Shown: piece after piece, positions 18,885 to 27,109 of the stretch | Layout of the letters: every line of letters begins with the position of its first letter | Numbering within the stretch: position 1 is the stretch's first letter | DNA from: Rhodoferax_B sp049316285 | Lineage (GTDB): Bacteria > Pseudomonadota > Gammaproteobacteria > Burkholderiales > Burkholderiaceae_C | Direction: 5' to 3' | Length of the DNA: 64,000 nucleotides | NCBI RefSeq assembly: GCF_049316285.1 | Contig: NZ_JBMOXA010000004.1 | Span: forward strand, 220,012-284,011 | Made by a program: the position numbers and the translations under genes | The notes under the pieces: generated by a model | Databases searched by the model: none | Seen by the model: the letters and a program-made list of their open reading frames with translations, nothing else | Told to the model about the DNA's origin: nothing

Positions 18885-20216
18885 GTGCACACCCTCGCCG
18901 CACTGCGTGCCGGTGAACTCAGCGGCATTCAAAGGCTGGACCTGTCCTGCGGCCTGGTCGAGTTCCCGCGCGAAATTTTTGCGCTCGCAGACAGCCTGGA
19001 GGTGCTCAACCTTTCGGGCAATGCGCTGACCAGCCTGCCCGATGATTTGCCCCGGCTGCACCGGCTGCGGGTGATCTTCTGCTCCGACAATTCGTTCACC
19101 ACCTTGCCGCCGGTGCTGGGCCAATGCGCGCAGCTGGAGATGCTGGGGTTCAAAGCCAACCGGATCGAACACGTGCCGGCAGAGTCCCTGCCGCCGCGCC
19201 TGCGTTGGCTCATCTTGACCGACAACTGCATAGAACAGTTGCCCGCAGCCATTGGCCACTGCCATGGTTTGCAAAAGCTGATGCTGGCGGGCAACCGCCT
19301 GACACAGCTGCCGGCTGAATTGGCACAGTGCCGCGCATTGGAGCTGCTGCGCATCGCCGCCAATCGGTTGGACGCCCTGCCCGAGTGGCTGCTCGGCATG
19401 CCGCGCCTGAGCTGGCTCGCTTGCGCCGGCAACCCCATGGAAAGTGCCGTGCCTGCCCCAGCCCCTGCGGCCCGCGCCATCCACTGGCACGAGATCAGCA
19501 TAGGCCAACTGCTGGGAGAAGGCGCCTCGGGCCTGATCTACCAAGCCCAGTGGCAGCGCGATGGTGATAACGCGAGCATGCCGGTGGCCGTGAAGCTGTT
19601 CAAAGGCGAAGTGACCAGCGATGGTTGGCCGCAGAACGAAATGGCCGCCAACTTGGCCGTGGGCCAGCACCCCAACCTGATACCCATGGCGGGCCCACTG
19701 GCCGATCACCCGCAAGGCCGGGCTGGCCTGGTGCTGCACTTCATACCGCTGCACTACAAAACACTGGCGGGCCCGCCTAGCCTGGCTTCGTGCACACGCG
19801 ACGTGTATGCGCCCGGCACCTCGTTCAGCCCGGCGAATGCCTTCAACATTGCCAGCGGTGTAGCCGCTGCCGTGGCCCATCTGCATACGCGCGGACTGTT
19901 GCATGGCGACCTCTACGCCCACAACCTGCAATGCGACGACCAAGGCCACTGCCTGCTAGGCGACATGGGCGCCGCCTCGTTCCTGCCGCCACAGCGCGCG
20001 CCGTCGCAAAACCTGCAGCGGCTGGAAGCACGCGCCTTTGGCTGCCTGCTGGAAGAACTGCTGCTGCGGGTGCAGCCGTCTTTGCCCGAGGCGATACGCC
20101 AAGCCTGGTCCAGCTTGCGCGACGACTGCCTGCAGCCCACCGTGGCTGCGCGCCCCTTGTTCGCCGAAATCTTGCAAAGGCTGCAAGCCTCGTGTTCTCT
20201 GCCAATAAAGTCGTAG
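18885..20216 (+). CDS. Leucine-rich-repeat protein kinase
   Basis: A 443-aa protein. Residues ~15-190 are about seven leucine-rich repeats (LEVLNLSGNALTSLPDDL, LQKLMLAGNRLTQLPAEL and others). Residues ~205-435 are a Hanks-type kinase. It has the Gly loop LLGEGASGLIYQAQ, Lys in MPVAVKLFKG, catalytic loop HGDLYAHN in place of HRDxxxxN, and GDMGAA in place of DFG. Such fused kinases are known in Pseudomonas and Burkholderiales. The start is GTG 18885. The last codons (Pro-Ile-Lys-Ser-stop) lie inside the first copy of the 20-bp tandem repeat at 20201. The native C-terminus has therefore probably been replaced, although the kinase core looks complete. Confidence 0.85.
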   Translation: MHTLAALRAGELSGIQRLDLSCGLVEFPREIFALADSLEVLNLSGNALTSLPDDLPRLHRLRVIFCSDNSFTTLPPVLGQCAQLEMLGFKANRIEHVPAESLPPRLRWLILTDNCIEQLPAAIGHCHGLQKLMLAGNRLTQLPAELAQCRALELLRIAANRLDALPEWLLGMPRLSWLACAGNPMESAVPAPAPAARAIHWHEISIGQLLGEGASGLIYQAQWQRDGDNASMPVAVKLFKGEVTSDGWPQNEMAANLAVGQHPNLIPMAGPLADHPQGRAGLVLHFIPLHYKTLAGPPSLASCTRDVYAPGTSFSPANAFNIASGVAAAVAHLHTRGLLHGDLYAHNLQCDDQGHCLLGDMGAASFLPPQRAPSQNLQRLEARAFGCLLEELLLRVQPSLPEAIRQAWSSLRDDCLQPTVAARPLFAEILQRLQASCSLPIKS

Positions 20217-20260
20217 ACATGGCAATAGAGTCGTAGACATTGCAATAAAGTCATAGACAC
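20201..20260. repeat. Three tandem 20-bp repeats, insertion-sequence-end-like, left border of accessory block
   Basis: Three contiguous 20-bp units. The second is GGCAATAGAGTCGTAGACAT, and the units differ from each other at a few positions. On the minus strand each begins (A/G)TGTCTA(C/T)GACT. Multiple short terminal repeats beginning TGT are typical of IS21-family ends, but no transposase gene is present, so the identity is inference. The first copy contains the stop codon of the kinase gene. A related copy lies at 31220-31239 in opposite orientation, on the far side of the lower-GC block. Confidence 0.7.
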
Positions 20261-20336
20261 GAATTATTGCGACCTAGGCTTAGAGCGCCTGCTAGGATGT
20301 TCGCTCTCGGCCACTTGCGGACATTCACATCACTCA

Positions 20337-20708
20337 ATGAGCAACCCGAAACGACAGTTGCATCGGTTCTTCAGCAAGCTGGAGGCGGAGATGACAGTAT
20401 TGGAGTCCTCGCCCCGTCGAGATTGGGTTGACCGCGCTCTACCTTGGCTGATACTCGTACTTGCGCTAGTCGCATTTGCAACAGGCGCTCATGCACTGGT
20501 TGGCGCCGAATACTGTTATCGGGGACGTGGTTCATACACCTGCGTAACTGGCGTTACCGCACAGCTCCAGGGGGCAGCGACACTCGCTGTAGCAGGTGCG
20601 CTCGCCCTGGTTCCGCTTTTCCGATGGTCGGCAAAAAAGGTGGCAGTCATCTTAGTGCTCGCGGCCACTGCTTTCGGCCTTTTGATTGCTTCGCTGTTGC
20701 TTCGTTAA
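20337..20708 (+). CDS. Hypothetical membrane protein
   Basis: A 123-aa protein with three hydrophobic segments (about residues 34-55, 78-94 and 100-122) after a basic, cytoplasmic-looking N-terminus. Two cysteines sit between segments one and two (EYCYRGRGSYTCVTG). I do not recognise the family. Codon use is less GC-biased than in the flanking backbone, in keeping with the start of the accessory block. No strong ribosome binding site is visible. Confidence 0.5.
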   Translation: MSNPKRQLHRFFSKLEAEMTVLESSPRRDWVDRALPWLILVLALVAFATGAHALVGAEYCYRGRGSYTCVTGVTAQLQGAATLAVAGALALVPLFRWSAKKVAVILVLAATAFGLLIASLLLR

Positions 20709-20816
20709 TCACTGCCTTGGCGTACCGGGAAGGTCGGCGAGAGCCCGACTGAGTCGGCTAGGTATCAGGCAGAATCTGGCCAGAACCGGACAATCGCACC
20801 ACCTTAAACAACGCAA

Positions 20817-21089
20817 ATGGACGCACTTGTTTTTGCCTTTGGCCTCGTGTTAGATGCCATCTTGATGTTCACGGGAAGAGCTGTTGTTTTTGGGCTGTCT
20901 TCAGGGAGGTGGCGAGGCGTAAACCTCGCCGGCGATGAAGCTCGAATCTATGGGCGGGCCGGAGCACTATCTTTTGTCCGTGATGGACAGAGAGTTGTGA
21001 CAGGATTAGGTCTTTCTGCCGTAGGTGGACTTTTCTATTTTTTCTTGCTGCTTGTGGTGGCTTGGGTCGGCATCTTATTTAGCGGCTGA
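20817..21089 (+). CDS. Hypothetical small membrane protein
   Basis: A 90-aa protein with a hydrophobic N-terminal segment (about 4-24) and a strongly hydrophobic C-terminal segment (about 63-88, VGGLFYFFLLLVVAWVGILF). A short polar loop lies between them. No recognised family. It is one of three consecutive small membrane-protein genes and its base composition is AT-richer than the backbone. Confidence 0.45.
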   Translation: MDALVFAFGLVLDAILMFTGRAVVFGLSSGRWRGVNLAGDEARIYGRAGALSFVRDGQRVVTGLGLSAVGGLFYFFLLLVVAWVGILFSG

Positions 21090-21113
21090 CGACCAATAGC
21101 GGGCCTTGCTCCA

Positions 21114-21404
21114 ATGACAAAAATTTCAAGACCAAACTCGCCGGTCAGAGCGTTGCTCTTTGGCTCTGCGATGTTCCTTGCCGTTGCCGTAGGTGGCTGG
21201 CACATCCGTTCCGTGGGACTTGAAACTGGTGTTTTAGAGTTTGGCGGCAAAGCAAAGAAGGCTGTTCTTAGAGAAGTTGAACCTGCGGCGTTCGCTTTCT
21301 GGGAGTCTTTCTTCTTCTGGCAAGTTGCGGTCTGCTCTGTGTTCGGCGTCTCCGGTCTCGTGCTTAGCTGGCGACTAGCAAAGAGAAGCAGTTCTGTGTT
21401 TTGA
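21114..21404 (+). CDS. Hypothetical small membrane protein
   Basis: A 96-aa protein with two predicted membrane segments (about residues 13-30 and 62-88). It starts 25 bases after the previous gene, so co-transcription is likely. No recognised family or catalytic motif. Confidence 0.45.
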   Translation: MTKISRPNSPVRALLFGSAMFLAVAVGGWHIRSVGLETGVLEFGGKAKKAVLREVEPAAFAFWESFFFWQVAVCSVFGVSGLVLSWRLAKRSSSVF

Positions 21405-21761
21405 GGCTCGAAGCGAGTCTTAAATGACCGCTTCGGAGCGAACTGCATAGCTGCTTTGGGCCCTAAGTTGCCGTCCGCTTTCGAACCACTAAAGACAGCC
21501 ACGAAGCGAGAGCAGTCACTCAACCGCCCCTCAAAAGTACGTACTTTTGACTCAATTCGGTCATTCCTACGGCTCCAAATCAGCCTTTCGCCAGCGAGCG
21601 CAAAGGGCATCGAACCTGCCAGCGGACGGCATCGATAGCTGTAGCTGTATAGGCTGTCGACGCCATGGCAACCAAGATAGCGGAATCGGTGGTAGCGCCG
21701 AACAAACCACTGCTCTAGCAATCGCGAATACTCGCTGTGCAATGAGGCGCAGGCCAACGAT
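21405..21761. other. Non-coding stretch between hypothetical genes
   Basis: No convincing gene on either strand. It holds short CTCG/CGAG and CGCT/AGCG hairpins just after the upstream gene and one perfect 20-bp palindrome listed separately. Confidence 0.4.
21531..21550. repeat. Perfect 20-bp palindrome
   Basis: TCAAAAGTACGTACTTTTGA reads the same on both strands with no spacer, in an otherwise gene-free stretch. Without a loop it is not a normal terminator. A dimeric-protein binding site is the simplest idea. Confidence 0.6.
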
Positions 21762-22097
21762 CTACTGCCATCGATGCAACAAGTGCTGAGCGGCATCAAA
21801 AAGCGCCTCTTTCGCGGCCGGTGATACAGGCGCATTCCTCAGCAGTCGGACATCGTCTTTGAGCATGTGCAGTAGAGGGAGCGTGCTGCTCGCTTCTGCA
21901 CACACTTGGCTGAAATCTTCCTCGCCTACGTAGACCAATATGACGCCATGGGACCGCAAATTCCGCACAGCTTCAGCGGCGATTTGGTTCCTGCGCGTTT
22001 CTACATCCTGCTGGGCTTCTACAAGCTGATTTTCAAGCTCGGCAATGCGCTCCTTCAGCGCTTGGATGGTGGAGGGTTGTGCGTATGGTTCGGACAT
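21762..22097 (-). CDS. Hypothetical coiled-coil protein
   Basis: A 111-aa soluble protein. I chose ATG 22097 (MSEPYAQPST); an open frame reaches 22163. Residues ~10-45 form a Glu/Gln/Leu-rich coiled coil (IQALKERIAELENQLVEAQQ). The C-terminal half contains two Cys-free helical stretches. No recognised family. It is on the minus strand, isolated from neighbours. Confidence 0.5.
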   Translation of the reverse strand: MSEPYAQPSTIQALKERIAELENQLVEAQQDVETRRNQIAAEAVRNLRSHGVILVYVGEEDFSQVCAEASSTLPLLHMLKDDVRLLRNAPVSPAAKEALFDAAQHLLHRWQ

Positions 22098-22430
22098 AGC
22101 GTCTTCTTGGCTCTGTGTCGGGCAACTGGTCTTTCGGATGCATCCAATCGTACTTGGATTCATTTTTCATACGCTTGCGCGAACGCGGTTATGGGCTGGC
22201 CTGGACTAGCTACTCGAGCTGAAGATGACCTTCGCCATGCTTCTTGCCCAGTACCGGTCCCTGAGTGAAAAAAGGGGCCGCAGGCGCGGCCCCAAGCACG
22301 TACTCCATTCAACTTGCGCGAATAGCCGCAAGCGGCTGTCGGCTCATTGCGTCGGGAGTTCGGATTACGCGGAGCAGCACGGCGAGAAGTATTCGCTCGG
22401 GCTTCATAGCGTGACCATCGTCAGCTTGCG
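22098..22430. other. Non-coding stretch containing a terminator
   Basis: No gene is supported. The notable feature is the minus-strand intrinsic terminator at 22268-22293. The rest shows nothing recognisable. Confidence 0.4.
22268..22293 (-). terminator. Rho-independent terminator, minus strand
   Basis: GGGGCCGC and GCGGCCCC form a perfect 8-bp stem with a four-base loop, followed on the minus strand by six T residues. It lies 138 bases downstream of the DUF3237 gene stop and would end that transcript. Confidence 0.8.
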
Positions 22431-23036
22431 TCAGTAAACGCGATGCACCTGCAGCAAGCGATCATTCTCATTCGGCCCGCGTGCGTTGATCCAACGTGGG
22501 GGGATGTCTTCGACCAAGGTGCAGATAAAAAGTGATTTGGTGAGCCAATCCCATGGTCCAGCGGTGACTTGAAAGACGGGGGCTAGCCGCGTTTTGTTTG
22601 GCACGTAGATGCCCTGGTTGTGGATCACAATCATCGTTCCGTCTTCTACCCGAAGACGGTAAAGCGCGTTAATCCACTCCACACCATCGGGTCGCACAAC
22701 GGGCAAATCGGCTCCGCCGGGAATCACACTGCCACGAAGGCCACCGCGACCTTCAAAGCGCCCGCCAACGATAGGCCAGGCCTTGCCATGCATGCCGAGT
22801 GGCCCCTTTTCACTGCGGCCCATGGACTCTGGATTGGAACAGGTGACCACCAGGTCCATGACGTGTTCTGTCCGAACGGGGTCGTAGTTTTTGCCGCGGT
22901 ATCGACCCGGGTCGAAACGCAACGCTTCTTCTTGTTGCGCACCCAAAAGTTCCGGATTATTGGTCCCAGCCGCACCGGCACTGCCAACTGTCATGGCAAC
23001 GCCTGCCGCCAAAACATCTCTCCGATTTGTCTTCAT
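22431..23036 (-). CDS. DUF3237 family protein with Tat-like signal peptide
   Basis: A 201-aa protein. The N-terminus has a twin-arginine motif (TNRRDVLAAGVAMTVGSAGA). The remainder fits DUF3237: SVIPGGADLPVVRPDGVEWI, ALYRLRVEDGTMIVIHNQGI, and a C-terminal WDWLTKSLFICTLVE. DUF3237 proteins are beta-barrel-like and often occur near aromatic or ester catabolism genes; their reaction is not established. It is divergent from a MarR regulator, which probably controls it, and close to the tannase-family esterase. Confidence 0.7.
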   Translation of the reverse strand: MKTNRRDVLAAGVAMTVGSAGAAGTNNPELLGAQQEEALRFDPGRYRGKNYDPVRTEHVMDLVVTCSNPESMGRSEKGPLGMHGKAWPIVGGRFEGRGGLRGSVIPGGADLPVVRPDGVEWINALYRLRVEDGTMIVIHNQGIYVPNKTRLAPVFQVTAGPWDWLTKSLFICTLVEDIPPRWINARGPNENDRLLQVHRVY

Positions 23037-23176
23037 AAGTCCTCGCGTTTCCTAGGTTTTTCGACGCATCGCGCCAAAGGAACAAATCTCGGGAAGGCCG
23101 AATATGTCCCTTCCCAATCCTCATCCCGCCAACGACCAGCACCGCATAAGACATCTCCTCCATGTGCTAGATCGTT

Positions 23177-23193
23177 AACTAGCTTAATTAGTT
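23177..23193. promoter_or_regulatory. Candidate MarR operator
   Basis: AACTA and TAGTT arms flank seven bases in the divergent DUF3237/MarR intergenic region. This AT-rich 17-bp dyad fits the size of typical MarR sites. Assignment is positional inference. Confidence 0.35.
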
Positions 23194-23324
23194 TGACTGC
23201 TGCGGGTCTTGTACAAAACGATGGATGAGGGAATACGCTGAGACCGCCTAGAGGTCACGGTTACTCAGCCTCCGCCGTAGATGTGAAGCCCAATTTGGTT
23301 GGGCAATCCAATAGACTTCGGGGG

Positions 23325-23804
23325 ATGACCAAACACACACAGACCGCCGCTCTGGAGCCATCCCCAAGCCCTAATGCTGAGGGTGACGTTTCCCTGCGCG
23401 ACGTTCTCGGTTTTCAGTTGGTCGCGGCATCGCTCGTGACGAATGCCATGTTTGAAGAGGCTGCGGGGAAGCCGTTGGGAATGAGCCGAGTGGACTATGC
23501 CGTGCTCATGCTCATACGCGAAAGCCCCGGCTTATCTGGCTCGTCGCTCGCCCAAACTTTGGCGGTCACCCCGCCTTACATCGCCGGCCGGCTCGCGAGT
23601 CTGCAGAGCCGTGGGTTGATTACTCGCTCGGCGAGCAAGGTGGATCGCCGAGCCCAAGTGTTGAAACTCACTGCGGCCGGTATGCGCCTTTGCGAAACGG
23701 CGACCAGCCGTTTGGTCATCGCTGAGCGGGCCATCAGCCAGCGCCTCAGTCCCGGCGAAACATTGATGCTGCGAGAGATGTTGTTGAAGATCGCCAGCAT
23801 GTAA
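23325..23804 (+). CDS. MarR-family transcriptional regulator
   Basis: A 159-aa protein. The winged helix is visible as SRVDYAVLMLIRESPGLSGS, SLAQTLAVTPPYIAGRLASL, then the wing GLITRSASKVDRRAQVLKLT with the conserved D-R-R. I chose ATG 23325 after GGGGG; an in-frame ATG at 23283 is less likely. It is divergent from the DUF3237 gene and upstream of the tannase-family gene, so either may be its target. Ligands of MarR proteins in such settings are often aromatic acids. Confidence 0.82.
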   Translation: MTKHTQTAALEPSPSPNAEGDVSLRDVLGFQLVAASLVTNAMFEEAAGKPLGMSRVDYAVLMLIRESPGLSGSSLAQTLAVTPPYIAGRLASLQSRGLITRSASKVDRRAQVLKLTAAGMRLCETATSRLVIAERAISQRLSPGETLMLREMLLKIASM

Positions 23805-24098
23805 GTCCATCGCGGGTGAAACGCCATTGTTCGCGTCGCCCGATGCGCTGCAGCTTTTTCCATAGCGCGTCCTAGCGCATCTTCCGTTATCCGCATCTCG
23901 CCGTTCCGATTCTGGGACGGTGGGGACACGTTCGTTCCGTTCTAGTTGACTACGTGTACTCCCGGGGTAGGCTCCATCGTCTTGTGCAAAAAGCCATGAG
24001 AGATGGTTAGTAAAGTAAACCTTCATCTTGCATGCCGCGTGGCGTGCAGATGCTGACCGTCGATTCTTTCGAAAACTACTACTAGGAGGCATGCTCTT

Positions 24099-25721
24099 AT
24101 GCATTACAACGAACGCTTGGCTCGTCGCGCGGACAGGTCCGCCCTGTTTCTATATGCCACAGCTCTTTATGCTGTTGCCGCCGTTCTCTCCGGCTGCGGA
24201 GGTGGCAGCAGCGACAGCGCCTTGGCAGTGCGGGAGAAGACACTGGCTCAGGCTTGCGCCGAATACCGACCCAGCACGCTACCGCACGGCGCGAAGTTCA
24301 CAAAGACCGAGCTTCGTGCCGCCAACGGCTTTCTGCCTGAGACGTGTGCCGTTCGTGGGGTGATCGTGTCATCGGCCGCGTCGACCATCAACTGGGTCAT
24401 CGACCTCCCTGATCCGTCCAAGTGGAATGGCAAAACCTTGACGATAGGCGGCAGCGGTTTCGATGGCTTCATCCCCTCCGATTCGCAGTGGCACCACTGG
24501 CTGGTTGGCGAGTCGGCAACGCCATACGTCAAGATCAGCTCCGACTCTGGCCATCAGATCGAAGGCTTTTACCCCTGGGGCCTCGATGAGGCCGCCATCC
24601 GAAACCATGCCTTCGATGCAAACCATTTTTCTCTGGAGATTGGCACGCAGGTGGCCAAGGAGTTCTACGGCAAGGCGCCTACCCGCCGGTACATGATGGG
24701 CCAGTCCAACGGCGGGCGACAAGGCTTGATCTCTGCACAACGTTATCCGGCCGACTACGACGGCATTGTCTCGATGGAGCCGGCGATGAGCCAGCAGGGA
24801 CATCAAGTCAACATGGGCGACCTGATGAAGTGGATTTTCGCTTCGAAAGACAACTGGCTCAGCCCGGCCAAGACAGAACTGTTCGCGGCAGCAGAGATCG
24901 CGGCTTGTGACGCGCTGGATGGCGTCAAAGACGGGATCATCAGCAATGTTGCAGCCTGCAGCTACATTCCGTCCGATTTGCTGTGCCAGGGTGCGGACAA
25001 CGACACCTGCCTCACGGCGGGCCAGGTCGAGACAATCCGCAGAATCTATAGCGACCATAAAGTACAGGTCACACTCGCCAATGGGGTGACTGGCTACCCG
25101 CGCTTCGGTCGTAGCGGAGCCGCATCCTCCGACTGGAAGAGTTATCTCTTCGGCAGCTCTTTCGACTCACCAGGGTTTAACTACATTGCGCCACTGGAAG
25201 CCGCTAAAGTGGTGGAGAACAATCCGGACGTCGACCTGATGTCCCATGACCCCACCCTCTTTGCGGCCCAGTACCTCAAGCTGTCGAACATGATCGATGG
25301 CAACAACCCTGACATCAAGGCCTTCGCCGACAAGGGCGGGAAGCTGCTCCTCTGGTATGGCATGGCAGATTCATGTGTGAGCGTGTACCGCGCAGCGGAC
25401 TGGTTCAAGGAAGTGACATCGGTGGTGGGTGAAGCCAAGACGCGCAACTTCGCCCGCTTCTTGACGTCCCCTGGTGTGAGCCACGAACTGGATGGTCCAG
25501 GAGCGGGTTCTGCGGACCTTCTGGCCGCCTTGGACGCCTGGGTGGAGCGCGGTGAGGCCCCCAATGCTCTAGTCGCATCCAAATATGAGGCCGCCCAGAG
25601 CGTCACTGCGAAACGAGGCGCCCCCGTTCTTCAGCGCCCTTTGTGCGAGTATCCGAAGTTTCCCCGGTACACCTCCGGCGATCCCGCCAAGGCTTCCAGC
25701 TTCGTCTGCTCTGAAACCTGA
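24099..25721 (+). CDS. Tannase/feruloyl-esterase-family lipoprotein with altered catalytic cysteines
   Basis: A 540-aa predicted lipoprotein: lipobox LSGC with Cys33, then a Gly/Ser linker. The body is the tannase/feruloyl esterase alpha/beta-hydrolase, with the fold-specific lid between nucleophile and acid. Candidate triad residues are Ser203 (MGQSNGG), Asp424 (WYGMADSC) and His462 (GVSHEL). Family members normally have Cys before both the Ser and the His (CS-D-HC disulfide). Here these positions are Gln202 and Ser461, so both partners are lost together. It probably hydrolyses an aromatic or hydroxy-acid ester at the cell surface or in the periplasm. An AraC regulator follows. Confidence 0.82.
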   Translation: MHYNERLARRADRSALFLYATALYAVAAVLSGCGGGSSDSALAVREKTLAQACAEYRPSTLPHGAKFTKTELRAANGFLPETCAVRGVIVSSAASTINWVIDLPDPSKWNGKTLTIGGSGFDGFIPSDSQWHHWLVGESATPYVKISSDSGHQIEGFYPWGLDEAAIRNHAFDANHFSLEIGTQVAKEFYGKAPTRRYMMGQSNGGRQGLISAQRYPADYDGIVSMEPAMSQQGHQVNMGDLMKWIFASKDNWLSPAKTELFAAAEIAACDALDGVKDGIISNVAACSYIPSDLLCQGADNDTCLTAGQVETIRRIYSDHKVQVTLANGVTGYPRFGRSGAASSDWKSYLFGSSFDSPGFNYIAPLEAAKVVENNPDVDLMSHDPTLFAAQYLKLSNMIDGNNPDIKAFADKGGKLLLWYGMADSCVSVYRAADWFKEVTSVVGEAKTRNFARFLTSPGVSHELDGPGAGSADLLAALDAWVERGEAPNALVASKYEAAQSVTAKRGAPVLQRPLCEYPKFPRYTSGDPAKASSFVCSET

Positions 25722-25768
25722 AATTGACTGGTTGGCGACAGCCCTTGGCACTTTAAGAAGGACACAAC

Positions 25769-26614
25769 TTGCTCACTGTCGCCCAGCCCACCGTACCTGA
25801 AACCATTGTGGGCCTTGGCAGCGATTGGCTGTTGTATGCCTCCCTGTCGGGAGGGTATAGCCGGTCGGAGATGCTGAGTCCTGCACTGGTGATTGCGCCT
25901 AGCAATGCACCCGTGCAGATCGCTGTCGACGACCTGCTCCCTCGTACCAGCCCGATGTTCTTTCACGCGGCGGGTAAATGGAGTTCTGCCAAATCCTCCT
26001 TTATCGCGATCCTGTATTGCGACCCCATGACCGAGGCCGGCATGGTGGTGCATCGGAACGCGCGGGCTGCATTGGCGCCGTGGCGAACGGTGTTCGACCA
26101 CGGTGCGGTGCTGCGCGGGTTGCTCACCAGTGCTTCCGCAACCCCTACATCTGTGGAGAGTTGGGTTCAGCGGGTACGAGACGGGCTGTTTGCCGACGAG
26201 CTCGTGCGCCCGACGGTAGACCCAAGGCTTCTCGTGGCTGCGCAATACATCGGCGCGAATCCAGAGGGCCGATTGGCGGCCGAGGCCCTCAGCCGGGAGA
26301 GCGGCTTGTCTGCCGTGCATCTCAGACAATTGTTTCGCCGTAGTACCGGCATGACTTTAAGCCGGTACCAGGTTTGGCAACGCTTCCGCAGCATGACAAG
26401 CACCGCTTGCATCACGTCCAGACACCGCCACAGTGTTCAAGCCAGCCAAGCACTCCATGACGCCGGCTTCTTTGATATGCCGCATGGAACTCGCGCGCTG
26501 CAACGCTTTTTAGGCATGACCCCGAAAGCCGCGCTGAGCCCAGAAATTCAGTTTATTGACTGCCGCCGCAACGGCGTTGAAGCCCTTGGCACAAGCCGGC
26601 GGTCAGGTTCCTAA
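25769..26614 (+). CDS. AraC-family transcriptional regulator
   Basis: A 281-aa protein. The C-terminal ~110 residues contain the double helix-turn-helix (LAAEALSRESGLSAVHLRQL, FRRSTGMTLSRYQVWQRF, then SQALHDAGFFDMPHGTRALQRFLGMTP). The N-terminal domain is a probable cupin-like sensor. The start is TTG 25769 with AGAAGGA eight bases upstream. It follows the esterase gene by 47 bases on the same strand, so it is probably a local activator. Confidence 0.8.
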   Translation: MLTVAQPTVPETIVGLGSDWLLYASLSGGYSRSEMLSPALVIAPSNAPVQIAVDDLLPRTSPMFFHAAGKWSSAKSSFIAILYCDPMTEAGMVVHRNARAALAPWRTVFDHGAVLRGLLTSASATPTSVESWVQRVRDGLFADELVRPTVDPRLLVAAQYIGANPEGRLAAEALSRESGLSAVHLRQLFRRSTGMTLSRYQVWQRFRSMTSTACITSRHRHSVQASQALHDAGFFDMPHGTRALQRFLGMTPKAALSPEIQFIDCRRNGVEALGTSRRSGS

Positions 26615-26858
26615 GTCAGCACTGATGCCTCCGCAATGGGCCCGCAATTTGGGTTCTGAATGTCGCACATCGGAACCGCCAGAAAGTCCACGTTCAGTAC
26701 AAAAAGACGGTACCGCTCATATCTGGCCAAGATACCGTTGCAGTTGTCACCGAGAACGTCAACTGTTTAGGCCCACGCTTGCCAACATGACCCAATATCA
26801 ACCGAAAGCCCACCCAACAAACGGCCTGAAGCTGCGCCATTTCTCTTTGGGGACATGG

Positions 26859-27029
26859 ATGCGCAATCGTGTGGTGCTGGTGTCGTCCGCTGCATTGTTG
26901 GCTGGGTGTGCCAGTGGCCCGTTTGTCGATTCGCCCCCATTTCAAGAGGGCATCGCGGCGCCCAGCTCACCAGTCACCACATTAGACGCCTACAGGCAGG
27001 TTCTCACCCTGTATAGCCTGAGTCGATAG
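26859..27029 (+). CDS. Short lipoprotein, possibly truncated
   Basis: A 56-aa product from ATG 26859, with a GGGGA ribosome binding site. It has a signal sequence and lipobox LLAGC, then a short Pro/Ser-rich tail that stops soon after. An upstream in-frame ATG is at 26787. The abrupt end suggests a small lipoprotein or the remains of a longer one. No family recognised. Confidence 0.4.
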   Translation: MRNRVVLVSSAALLAGCASGPFVDSPPFQEGIAAPSSPVTTLDAYRQVLTLYSLSR

Positions 27030-27109
27030 ATGAACCGGCTATGAAGCCGTTGGTACCGACATCACGAATACCGAGTTGCTCTCTGAGAAAGAGATATCAA
27101 ATCAAAGAT

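Noticed and set aside
20201..20260. CRISPR array
   Set aside because: Repeats are directly contiguous with no spacers and no cas genes are present.
20337..21404. Integron gene cassettes
   Set aside because: The small genes resemble cassettes in size, but no attC-like core sites or integrase were found.
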